DNA of 64,000 nucleotides, from positions 62,001 to 126,000 of the forward strand of contig SNVD02010242.1 of NCBI GenBank assembly GCA_013180625.2, given 5' to 3'. Within the stretch, counting starts at the first letter, position 1. Each line of letters begins with the position of its first letter. The notes beneath the pieces are model-generated. The model was given only the letters and a program-made list of their open reading frames with translations, searched no databases and was not told the origin of the DNA. Positions 12,096-22,886 of the stretch are shown one piece after another. Both the position numbers and the translations under genes were made by a program. The DNA is from Boswellia sacra. Taxonomy: Eukaryota > Streptophyta > Magnoliopsida > Sapindales > Burseraceae.

Positions 12096-13711
12096 AAGAT
12101 TTCTACAACTTAGTGGAAAGCTTAGCTCGTGGAGCTAGGAGCTCATGGACGTAGGCAAGGTTTGCCGAACCACGTAAATTGAGTTTGCACTCTCTTTATC
12201 CCTATCTCTTTATGTTTACTTGCACTTGTGATTGTTCTTTATTGTTATTCTCTTGATTGCATTCTATTTTCATCTTCTTCATCTTTATTCTCAAAGAAAG
12301 AGTTAAATAATTTTGAACTTTCAAGAAAAGTTTTCTAAATTCGTTTTTATAAATAAAAACCCAATTCACCTCCCCTCTTGGGTTGCCATACCTGGGTCAA
12401 CAACATTAACTTGTAAAATAAAACATGAAAGGTGCAACAGGGATATCAAAGATGGTAACAATGAACATAAAAGGTGCAACATGAGCCCTAAAACTAGTAA
12501 AATCAACTTGTAATCATACATAGTCTTGTAATACGAAATGATAAACTTGTAAAACTTAACGTTAACTTGTAAAATACAATATAAAACTCATAGGATTGAA
12601 ACAAGAAACATAAAAATTGTAGTGTAACACCTAAAACTAGTAAAATCAAACTTTCAACTTGCAATCATACGTGAACTTATAACATGAAATGATAAACTTG
12701 TAAAACCCAAAGTTAACTTGTAAAATAATACATGAAAGTCGCAACAACATTATCCAAGATGGTAACAATTATCATAAAAGTTACAACATGACACCTAAAA
12801 CTAGTAAAATCAAATCTTCAACTTACAATCATACATGGACTTGTAACAAGGAACGATGAACTTATAAAGCCCCACGTTAACTTGTAAAATAAAACATAAA
12901 ACTCGTAACAAGATTAACTAAGATTGGACCAAGGAACATAAAAGTTGCAACATTATACTTAAAAATAGTAAAATCAAACCTTCAATTTGCAATCATATGA
13001 AGACTTGTAACACCGAAAGATGAACTTGTAAAACCTAATCATTAACTTGTAAAATTAAATATGAAACTCGTGACAAATCAAAATAAAATACAACAGAAAG
13101 CATAAAACTGTAACATGATACAATAATTTTGCTAAATCAATTAATTCTCTTTATTTTGTGATAGAATTAAAACTAAATTATCAAATTAAAATAAATTATA
13201 AAAATTTTATATTTTTTTAAAACTTATAGTTAATTATAATAAATGTTTTTTTGAAGTAGTTGTTTTCTCTTTTTTATAATTCAATTACATACTAAGCAAG
13301 TTTATATGTTTAATATTTAATTATTTAATCAACTTTTATTAAAGTAATTAAAAGTTACAAAATATTTACAGCAATTTTATAAAACAAAAGCATATAAATG
13401 TATAACCCGCTATCACAAGTTAAAATTTTATTTGTTTATTTGTCATATGGTCTTTCAATATGATAAATATTTATTTTTTTTCCTAGAAACGGGATGTATC
13501 AATACGCAGGATGTATTGTAGCTAATCCCATGCATTTTATGTATGTCTGGCAATATTATAATACTCAATTGCTTTGTACACAAAAAGAAGAAAAAGTTGT
13601 TAAAAAGGGAACTAAAATTAAGGGTTCGTGTAAAAAATTATCTAAACATTAAAAATTTATGCTAATACCTTATCAAATAGTTGGATATATTTTTCATTTT
13701 TTATCGAACAG

Positions 13712-13722
13712 TAATACTCAAC
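13712..13722. repeat. 11-bp target site duplication, left copy (MULE)
   Basis: TAATACTCAAC here matches exactly 18879-18889 on the other side of the MuDR-like element. Mutator-like elements typically duplicate 8-11 bp. Confidence 0.92.
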
Positions 13723-13852
13723 GGGATAATGTCATAGACCTCCTATATCTTTAGGCTTTATTTCATCAATAAAGACCTTTTGCATTTTTTCATAAATTTA
13801 GTCTCTAGGTTTTGGAAAATACATCATAGACCTCCCTTCTGTTCAATGAACC
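13723..13852 (+). repeat. MULE left terminal inverted repeat
   Basis: Inverted copy of 18751-18878. CATAGACCTCC occurs twice within it, near 13732 and 13832. Confidence 0.9.
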
Positions 13853-14959
13853 ATTAGATGACATCATATTTCCATCCAAAAAAGCAGCAATTACTTTAAT
13901 GGAAATTCACCAATAAAGACCTTTCGCATTCTAAGTTGGATTGATGTAAGGAATGGAAATGCACTAATTTAAGCTTAAGTGACATAATATGGTAACAATA
14001 TCGAAAGCTGTGAGCAAAATAAAAGCAGATTCTCAAAATAATAAATAGCTACATTAATATAAACAATAAAGTTGGTGTTTAATATTATGCCTTTTGTGGT
14101 ACATAAACTATGCCATATAGAGTATAATATTGTGAACAATTTCAAACCTAGGTATAGAGCTTAACAGCTGCAAAAAAAAAAAAAAAAAACAAATGGCACT
14201 AACAAATATTGGAAGTGCCCATTGTAGCCAGTTAATGCCTAACTAAAGTGCCCAGTGTTTCATTTACAAAAAAATTAACACTATATGTGCTATGTACCCG
14301 TTGGCTTAGTAATGTGCATATATGCATAATGACAACTGATATCAACCCAAAGCTTATAAGCAGTATCTTTACAAAAATATCTTAACATCATTTATGTTGT
14401 AAAATAATAATTTACCATAAATTAAGGAGGTACTGCAAGCTTTGCATTCCAGTTTGTTGATTTTTCACTTTGGAATTGCATCATGTGGTTGCATGAAAAT
14501 GTGAAAAAAAATTTAATCATACAAAACAAAGGCTGCATTTTACATGGCACAATGATCCATAAATTCATAAATATTTACCTCCTTAAATCTATCTAGTGAT
14601 GTTTCGGGGATGGTAGAGGTGCTAAGCACCTAATCTTTGGTGATGAGAATAAAGGTTGTGACGATGATGGTCCAACTTGAGTTATTTGTTGTTGAGATGC
14701 AGCCTCAGTTTGATTAGACTTTTCCTTAAGAAAATATATTAGCTTTTTGTATTATAATTATTACCTTATTTTGTCTTGTTATAGTTGGGTCTTTGGTTGT
14801 ACTTTTTGTCTTGCAAGATTGAGTTGATGCTCCAAATTGCTGAGGTCGAGTTGTTGCTTGTTTACATGACCCAACATTGTTTTTCTTTGCCTTGAACACA
14901 ACTCAAAGAGAATAAATTACCATGACTATGAATTATTATAAAAAATCTGGAATAAATTA

Positions 14960-17410
14960 AACTAAAAGAGAAGTGGAACAACCTTCTTTGATGTTATGGC
15001 AGATGGATTTTTGCAGGACCTCTTGCAGTGGTTATACCCACCACAGTTCTTGTAATTCATTGTAAATAGTTTGTTTGGAGGCACATCCTCATCTAGTGCT
15101 TTTCTTCTGCCTTCTTGGGTCTCCCAACTTTTGTCCTTTTTTTTTGGAGCTCGTAATTCATTACATAACACATCTGACCACTCAGACTGATAAGGAATGG
15201 GTCTACTATAGTGGTTATAAGTTGCTATGTACCTATCTCTCAATAGTAGCTTATTTATGAATTGGTGCACATCAATCGTCCTTTCTCTCATGCTTGTAAT
15301 AGCATATGTGCAAGTTACACCAGAAACTTGTAAAAAGACATTCCAATATAAGTATTAACTATTTTTTTAAAAAATGAAATTTCAAATTTAAATAGTCTTA
15401 AGGTCTATTTCTCACCCCAAAAGGCCACATGAACAAAATTCCTCATTTAATCTTACTACAAAAGTCTCACCTTTGCTAACTAACTCAAACTCTAAATTGT
15501 CACACCATATCATTTCCATGTGGTTTGCAAATTTTGTCCTTTCACTAATAATGCCTTTAATTGTAGGCCCAACGTCTGAGTGCCACCTAATACATTCTTT
15601 GGACTTGCAATTCCAATAAACATAACTTATTATGCCAATTGAACAACAAAACTATTGAGTTGTTTCACTTATACAAAATGATGGAAAATATAAACATAAC
15701 AATATAGAAACACTTACTTTCTTTGCATCATTTTCATGATTTTTTTTCTAATATCCTCCTAATGGCGGTGTTGGTTGATCTATAAATTGAAGCTCTAAGT
15801 GATGTTGTTTGTCACGTGGTCAACCTTTACTCTCTCATCAAAAGCATGCCTGTTCCAGTTTTGTGTAGGGATGTTGGCCAACCATTCGTGTGCCTTTCTA
15901 TCAATCTCTTTGATCCTTCCATGGCTATATGAAGGGCATTAGCATTGGCTGCCTTGCAAGCCCTCCAAAACAATGGGTGTAGCCCTAAACCTGTATGTTC
16001 TCTCTTGAAATTATCATACAAATATTTTTCACAGTACATATTTGATGCATAAGGCCACTATTCAAGCAAAGCATTTAGTATCCCTTTTTGCCTATCACTC
16101 ATAAAGGTCATGGTCAGGCCAGGCCACGCCCATCAACCCTTCCAAAATGTTGCTCAAGAAGTTGAAGAAATCAATTCTAAAAGGAATTGCACTCAACCTC
16201 ACAAATGACTAGAGTTAGGGAGAACATCTTATTATTAGCATCTATCCTTACAACAACCAATAAAACGCCTCCCATTGGTCCTTTCAAATGACAACCATCT
16301 AAACCAATAAATGTTCGACAACCTGTTAGAAAACCTAACCTTGGTGCAGGAAAACTAATAAAGCAGCTTAGGAATTTAGGGGCTATAGAAATCAATTCTG
16401 CATCAGCCCTCACATGTATTGTGGATCTAGGATTGATTAGTTGTAATTTGTTTCCATTTTTATGTAATAGATTGAGTGCCCTTCGATGATGCTATCTTAC
16501 CAGCTCAAGAGCCCTAACCTTGGCCCTATACAACTTCTGTTTTGCTGGTTGAATTCTATATTTTCTTTTCAAATCTTTTTCTAGTCATTCTATAGTTAGG
16601 TTTGGGTTGTCCCTAAAATGTTCTTTACATTTATTTTCTATCAAATATAGGTGCATTCAAGGGTATCAGCTTCTTTCTCACAATCATGATCAGGGCATAA
16701 GGACTTTATTTTATAGGTAATTAAGTCCTAAGTGGTGGAAGCATGAATCCTCCAAGGGCAGCCCTCAACTGCCTATTTAAGAGTCACCCTATCCTTCTCA
16801 ATTTGTCAACCTTTTTAGCTTAATACACGTCCGAATGACATATCCCCTTAACACATCCCTAAAATGCCGGTGATTTTCAAAGGTTTGCTCAACCTATAAT
16901 TCCATTGCTCCCTCTAACCTAGGCTCATAGAGGTTTTTTCTATGAACCCTAGCCATCCTAGCACCTGACACCTCATCATCTGAGCTACTCACAATTTTTT
17001 CGAAATTTTCTTCATCAAACTGATAATGTGAAAGGTCATCACTAGAATAGTCCTCATCTGAAATACTTACTACCCCATTGTCATCACGTGCAAAATCGAC
17101 ATCATCATCGGGCCTATAATCTTCATCAGATTCTCGTGAGAGACTAGTTTGACTAGGCCCATCTGATTTTCCTTTAAGGTCATTTACCCCATCCCTATCC
17201 TCTCCCTAATTACCCCTCTCAATATCATCTCTATCTAAGCTATTCCTATCAGACTCAGTTTTGGGTTCCTTAGGCCCCTCAAGCTCCTCAGACTCAGTTT
17301 GACCTTCATTAGAAGGGTTTTCAGAGTCAAATTGATCTGCACCTATTGGAATAATCTTTAAATAAACTGTTATAGTAAATATCTCTCTATCTTCAAATAG
17401 GTTCAATACT
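14960..17410 (-). pseudogene. mudrA-like MULE transposase, broken
   Basis: Recognisable pieces occur in order on the minus strand. An acidic N-terminal region lies at about 17,400-16,980. A segment with FRDVLRGYVIRTCIKLKR (about 16,870-16,800) matches the MuDR N-terminal domain. The catalytic-core start GCRTFIGLDGCHLKGPMGG (about 16,325-16,270) contains the first DDE aspartate in GLDGCHLKG. A middle segment has YCEKYLYDNFKRE (about 16,038-16,000). The C-terminal zinc knuckle reads NCGGYNHCKRSC (about 15,045), with its first Cys replaced by Tyr. Stops and frameshifts separate the pieces, so no active transposase is made. Confidence 0.88.
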
Positions 17411-17552
17411 TCTAAAACCTTGCATCACTATCTATAACCACAAAATCATTACTCCAGGGTAAAGACATAGTGAACCTAACTTGCCTATCTGAATGCACCC
17501 CTACATCACAGTATTGACTTGCAACTTGGAACAACCCAATCCTAGATATCCT

Positions 17553-17613
17553 ATTAGGGTCTATATACCCGATTAGGGTCTATATACCCGATTAGGGTCT
17601 ATATACCCGATAG
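17553..17613. repeat. 19-bp tandem repeat, three copies
   Basis: ATTAGGGTCTATATACCCG starts at 17553, 17572 and 17591. The unit is partly palindromic (GGGTCTATATACCC). It lies inside the MULE, 5' of the transposase remnant. Confidence 0.9.
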
Positions 17614-18750
17614 GGATCCTACAACCTAATGCCTCATATGTTAAATAAAATAGAACTATCCCATTGGTCTTATGCACCAAAAGATATTACCAAACCCAAA
17701 TATTTTAGAGCATAGAGAAACAGAAAAAATCACTTTGTTAAAATTAATAGAATTAACAAATCTTAATACACAATGCTTTTTACAAAGAGTTAACAAAGCT
17801 AACAAGCACAATCACATAACAAAGCTAACATAGCAAGGTTATTTACTGCCATACATTTTGAATTCTCGTAGCATGCTTTCATCCCATCAAACAATTAATT
17901 TTATTCAATATATATTTAGAGTTCTTTACATATTATAGAATAAGAGTCATGACAACACAACTCAACTTCAAACAAGATTATAAAAAACACAAACAGATAA
18001 ATCAGACTCCATGTATGTTTTTGAAACAGCTTCATTGTCTTACAGTTAGCATACATACATATATTTAAATATCGTACATGTCATAACACATATAAGCCCT
18101 TAACAAGCTAATGCATCAATTCATATTAATACATAAATCAACATCCTAAACAGAAGAACATAGAACACGGTATACATGCACTTTCAATTAAAAAAAAATT
18201 CAACTTTTCATGCATGCATGTCACAATACCAGTTCAAATGGCAAGAAATGGCATCAATCTATCATAACATTGCATGAATTTTCAAAAGCCCTAACTTTTT
18301 TTTTCATACTACATTCCTAGGCTTTTGTCTAAAGCAACATATTGAACAATGCAAAATCAAGCCCAAGAAATACACAACCAAAACAAAAATAATAGTGCAA
18401 CTAGTGAAGAAAAAGCAAAAAAAAAAAATGAAAGTAAAAATCCCATTAACAACAGACATTAATGGAGCTCATGTAGGTCAAATTCACCAAAATAATAGGT
18501 CACAGGTGCTTACTTGTCTCCGTCAACGAAGCCTACAACTAGATTCAATGTTGTTTCTTTAGGCAAAGGAAGGAAGAAGGTCACGATGAGGACGCAGGAA
18601 CGACAATAGCTGAGTGAGAAAGGGAATTTTATATTTTAGGTTCAGTCTTAATCGAGAGAGAAAGTGGGGTGAGTTGTTTATACCGTCGAGTGAGTTGTGT
18701 GAAATGACAAGTGTGACCCTTCAGTTTCAATAAATTTACGTAAAGTTAAG

Positions 18751-18878
18751 GTTCATTTAACAGAAATGAGGTCTATGATGTATTTTTCAAAACCTAAATA
18801 CTAAATTATGAAAAAATATAAAAAGACCTTTATTGATGAAATAAAGCTTAATGATAGGGGAAATCTACGACAATATTC
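18751..18878 (-). repeat. MULE right terminal inverted repeat
   Basis: Reverse complement aligns along its whole length with 13723-13852, with conserved words such as TTTATTTCATCAATAAAG. It is followed directly by the right 11-bp target duplication (18879-18889). Confidence 0.9.
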
Positions 18879-19310
18879 TAATACTCAACAGCGGAAAAAT
18901 CTCTTTAGACGCTTCAGATGTCAAGCATTCGTGTTTGATTAAAAGCAAACGCAGTTTAATTTATTATATATAATAATGTAATCTAAATTTTCAGCGTTAG
19001 ACGAGTCCCCTAGTTTAGACTTTTTTTTTCCCACTTTAAAGAAAACTAAATATGAATTCGATATAATTAATAATGTGACATTACATACTACAAATGAACT
19101 AGCATCTTATAAGGTTGCACGCTCTAAATATAGGAAAATCCCAAAATTAGTAAAGGTTGAGAAGAGTTGAATTTACATAAGCATTGGATAATGAAGATTT
19201 CTGCAGGTTGATAGGGCCGCGTGACATGTGATTGCGCTATCATGATTGGAGAGAGATACGAGGAGGTTAAGCGAGTATCAGCCTGCATTATATGTGCTTT
19301 GATCTGTCAC

Positions 19311-19335
19311 AGAGAGAGAGAGAGAGAGAGAGAGA
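19311..19335. repeat. (GA)n microsatellite
   Basis: An uninterrupted AG/GA run of about 24 bases, roughly 790 bp upstream of the EPFL2-like start codon. GA/CT tracts are common in plant promoters and leaders. Confidence 0.9.
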
Positions 19336-20077
19336 CCAAGATCATGTGGCGTGATAAGGTGGGACTGCTCAGACTAACTACCACAAGAAATCTCTAAATA
19401 AAAAACAAAAAAAAAAAACTTCAAAGTCGAAATTAGACTGAAAAATCAAAATCAAAATCGCCCCCATCTCATGTCAACTTTAATATTATTATGTCCATTT
19501 GCGTTGTTTTTATGCTGTTGGGGTCCTTGTCATCTTTTTCTCCTTCTCTGTATTGTTCACTGTAGTGTTGTTGTTGTTGTTGTCGTCGATGTTGTTGTTG
19601 TTATTGTTATCTCATATGAAGATGATCTTCCCCGGAGTCCCCACTTCGCACATTTCTACTACTGTTGCTTCGCTTTCTCTATCATGCAGACACAGTAGTA
19701 CTTGTATAGTGTGTCTTTGTTATCTAAGTTTTGGCTCACTAAACGAGGCTTAGGGACGCCCTATTTCTAGTTTGATCACTTCTCTGCTTTTCTTTTAGCT
19801 CTCATTTGTCCTTCAACGTTCCATCATCTCAGTAAGCCGAGAGTGCAAGGACACTTTTTATAATAATTATTATATTTTTTAAATTTTTTATTTCTGTAAA
19901 TATGTAATTATACTAAAGTACTGTAATCAATTACTGAACTCGTCTGGTTCTGTTATAAGTTATTATATCAAGCTTTGAACAATTACTTCACTCGCTTCAC
20001 TGCCACCTTTATATTTGGCCTCTCTTTCCCACATCTTTATTTTGCTTTGATGTTCTCAGTCAACAAATCTCTCTTAT

Positions 20078-20109
20078 TCTCTCTCTCTCTCTCTCTCTCT
20101 CTGTGTCTC
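20078..20109 (+). repeat. (CT)n tract in the EPFL2-like leader
   Basis: A TCTCTCTC run ends about 14 bases before the EPFL2-like ATG. It is probably in the 5' UTR or core promoter. CT-rich leaders are frequent in plant genes. Confidence 0.85.
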
Positions 20110-20122
20110 TCCCCCCCTAGAA

Positions 20123-20685
20123 ATGACACGTACTCTCAGTTTCATGCTTTGCCATAAACTCTGCTCTTTGTTTCTCTTTCTTCTCATTTTGAGCTCAATG
20201 CAGATGGGGTTCAACGCTGAAGGTAAGAGAGCAGTCAAAGTTAACTAATCAAGTTTTGAACTTTTTTTTATCGTGAAATCTGACTTGTTCTTCTTCATTT
20301 GGTGTAGCAGCTGGTAGAGCAAATCTCAAATCTTCTGGCTTCTCTCAGGTGAGCATATATTGGCTTCTCATACATACACTTTTCTGAATATTGTACTTTG
20401 GTAGTGAGTTCGTGTTGCGTTGTTGCTTTTGGGTAGAAAATGGAGGAGGACAAGACTCTACTCAGTGCACAGATAGGGTCAAGACCACCAAAATGTGACA
20501 GAAGGTGCAGCACATGCGGCCACTGTGAGGCAATACAAGTGCCTACAAATCCCCAAGCAAAGAATGGGAAGAAAAACGCTTCAACTGTGGCCTTCAATGT
20601 TGCTTATGCAAAAGGAGAAGACAACTCCAACTACAAGCCTATGAGTTGGAAGTGCAAGTGTGGGAAATACATCTTCGATCCATGA
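20123..20685 (+). CDS. EPFL2: EPIDERMAL PATTERNING FACTOR-like peptide (EPFL2-like)
   Basis: Three exons: 20123-20222, 20308-20348 and 20437-20685, with GT-AG introns of 85 and 88 bp. The predicted precursor is 129 aa. Residues about 10-30 form a hydrophobic signal peptide (CSLFLFLLILSS). The mature C-terminal part begins near IGSRPPKCDRRC and has six cysteines (C67, C71, C74, C77, C120, C122), with CSTCGHCEAIQVP, NYKPMSWKCKCG and a terminal FDP. EPF/EPFL peptides are secreted ligands of ERECTA-family receptor kinases. The CGHCEAIQVP block points to the EPFL1-3 group, best EPFL2, which in Arabidopsis acts in leaf margin and ovule patterning. Exon 2 has a NAGNAG acceptor (TAGCAG), allowing one Ala more or less. 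The start ATG follows a CT-rich leader. Confidence 0.9.
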
Positions 20686-21864
20686 AATTAACTATCCACA
20701 ATATTAGCACTCTCGATTAGGTAACTAAAGAGAGGTATCATCGTATTATTTTTTTGGAGAATATTGGAAGCTATAATATTATAGCACTTTGGCTAGCTTC
20801 TCTTTCTTTTCCTGTTTTTCTCTTGTTACCTCACTAAAATTTCTTGTAATATCCTAATTGCTACATATATATACCAATCACCCACTTGTGTTGTATTCTG
20901 TTATGTGCAAAGTGCAATATATTTAGTGCTCATTAATTACTTTTGCTAAAGTCTGGACAGAAATTGAAGTCTGCCAATCTCATGTTATATTTCTAATTAA
21001 TTAAAATTGGAGGAGATGAACAAAAATAATAATTAGTGCTTTCCACTTGAAGCATGACAGCTTGTACGCACGAAATTGAGTATACAACTTTACACACATC
21101 TGGGTCTGGAAAAAGCAGTACGGGGCTATTACCTGTATTCTTACAGGCTCATAAAAATCCAGAAGGAAATTAAGATTGTGGTTAAAGCAGCGCCAGCCGA
21201 GACAATCTGACTCCACCATACACGCCACCTTTGGCCTCCCCCAAGAAGTTGCGTTATTTTATTTCAATTAAATGTGGACTTTTCACCGCCAAATCTCGGT
21301 TGTCTTCCCAATATGTGTTGACGTCTGAGAACTAGTTGCCCAAGAAAATCAAAAGCTAGTTTTTAGAAATATCTGTTTGGTATTGGTATGGGCAGGTTAC
21401 AGGTAATGTGGCAAAGAAGTGGTCCAAGTTTTGGAGATTTTCTAAGATTCAGGAATTATTCCGAAATATTGATTGTTAATGGATTGGAGTTCAATAGATG
21501 GGAAAAAGCTGCTGAACAATCCATGCTTATAAATTCCCAACTAGCATTTTTTAGGATATATTTTAGAGTATCCCTGATACTCTGTGAACTGGGAGCAGCT
21601 TGATTTCAAAATGGATAAATCTGCTTTTTGAGTTTTGAGAAGTGTTTAAACGTTTCATGAAAAGGTGTATATCCCTATAAATATTAGATGGAGACAAGAT
21701 GATGAGACTCAAACCTCTAGGAAATTTTATGGTAGAGAAAGAGCAACGAAGAAATCATGCATCGATTAAGAAAAGATGGAAAGTAGGGGTAGAGTGAGAG
21801 TAGAACTGGAGCAGCAAAATGAGGAACGATAAATAGAAATAAATAAAGTGTGGAGAAATATATG

Positions 21865-21913
<49 letters not shown>

Positions 21914-22886
21914 ATATTGTTTTTCATACCCAATTTCCTAAAATTTTAATTAGAAAACTTGGTTTACGTTGTTCTTGCAATAAGTAGGTTTAATTAATTT
22001 GTCTATGCTTCTTACTTTTACAACAATTCATATTTTTGCAACTTGCAGAGGAACAAAATCCACTGTGTCCTTTTATGATTGGTTTGAATCTAATCTAAGC
22101 TTTTCTTCAATAAGAGTTTGTATTGTATTATTGTAAAATAATGCATTTGTTTCATAAAATTTGCAAAGTGATGAATATGTATTTGTCGAGTTTACTGAAC
22201 CTTTACCTCATGTCACGATCAGTGAGTAAGATGGTCTAAATCAAGAAGTCAACAGAGAAAAGAAACGATAGTTAGAACTTTCATTTTCACTAATTTGGAG
22301 CCAATAAATCCAGAAAAAAATGTATCTAGTTTCAGATGAACGCCCCTTTTAACAAAACTTGGAATGAAAAGATAGAAGAGAAAAGAGAATCATTATATGA
22401 TACTTGCTGGGATTTGTGTATTTTGGAAGCTAATTAAAAGATCTAAGTGACGGGATGTTTCATGGCTATATTTCATCCCTCTCTGCTCTCTCTTTCCTAG
22501 TTATTACCACAAACTCACGCATCTTTCCTAGTTATGGTACATGTGATTTGAACAAGCATAGTCCTACCCATACATACCAAGTACGAGTTTTCAGCACAAA
22601 TCAATCAAATAAACAGTCATAATACTGTTCCAGAATGACAATACATACTGCAGAACCATTATCTGAAGCCACCCAGAGAGAGTAAGAGGGGCAAATATCA
22701 AAAGGGTATTTGTGAAATGAATAAATATATAAGGAGTTGCATTTTTCTGGTTTGTTTCCTTGTCAATTTACCACATAATAACTATAGGGAACTTTGTGGC
22801 AGATTTAATAATATATAATATTTGATGCATGCATGGCTGACTTGGAAGATTACAAGAGTAAATGAGGGTGCGTATCTATACATATA
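20686..22886. other. EPFL2-like 3' flank and intergenic DNA
   Basis: The first few hundred bases are likely 3' UTR. No further gene is supported. A pure (TA)n microsatellite lies at 21873-21910. Confidence 0.6.

Larger units (their letters stand above)
10543..12402 (+). mobile_element. Copia-type solo LTR, 1,860 bp
   Basis: Begins TGTTAGCCCTAAGGCTACAT and ends CCTGGGTCAACA, with TG...CA termini. It is flanked by an exact 5-bp direct repeat ACATT (10538-10542 and 12403-12407). The 3' part carries GGACGTAGGCAAGGTTTGCCGAACCACGT, written here as the two adjacent words GGACGTAGGCAAGG and TTTGCCGAACCACGT, a signature of long copia LTRs of the SIRE/Maximus type. No pol sequence is attached, so it is a solo LTR left by LTR-LTR recombination. 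A likely TATA region with a short leader lies near 11,555-11,600 (CTATAAAAGGAGCCC). Confidence 0.92.
10110..13090. repeat. ~165-bp tandem repeat array, interrupted by a solo LTR
   Basis: Six to seven diverged units contain the ordered words CCTTCAACTTGCAATCATAC, GGACTTGTAACAC, GATGAACTTGTAAAACC, GTTAACTTGTAAAATA, AACATAAAAGTTGCAACATG and CACCTAAAACTAGTAAAATC. The word (GATGAA/GATAAA)CTTGTAAAAC occurs near 10,355, 10,520, 12,540, 12,690, 12,856 and 13,020, giving a period of about 150-166 bp. The array is split at 10,543-12,402 by the solo LTR; removing that LTR and one target duplication restores a continuous unit (...AAACCTAACATT-AACTTGTAAAATA...). Confidence 0.85.
8395..13529. mobile_element. 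Possible old inverted-repeat element
   Basis: GGGATTAGCTACAAT at 8395-8409 recurs exactly inverted at 13515-13529, and both copies sit in matching context (ATGCATTTT on one side, GATACAT on the other with spacing changes). The interval holds the ~165-bp tandem array and very AT-rich DNA, with no coding region seen. Tandem repeats inside long inverted repeats are seen in some non-autonomous plant DNA transposons. No target duplication was identified, so the class and exact ends are unknown. Confidence 0.3.
13723..18878 (-). mobile_element. MuDR-like DNA transposon (MULE), degenerate
   Basis: A 5,156-bp element with long terminal inverted repeats at 13723-13852 and 18751-18878. The left end GGGATAATGTCATAGACCTC aligns with the reverse complement of the right end GAATATTGTCGTAGATTTCC, and the match extends inward through CTTTATTTCATCAATAAAG and AAATACATCATAGACCTC. 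It is flanked by an exact 11-bp duplication. The interior carries a broken mudrA-like gene on the minus strand. Differences between the TIRs (roughly one base in five by eye) and the many coding breaks indicate an old, non-autonomous copy. Confidence 0.93.
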
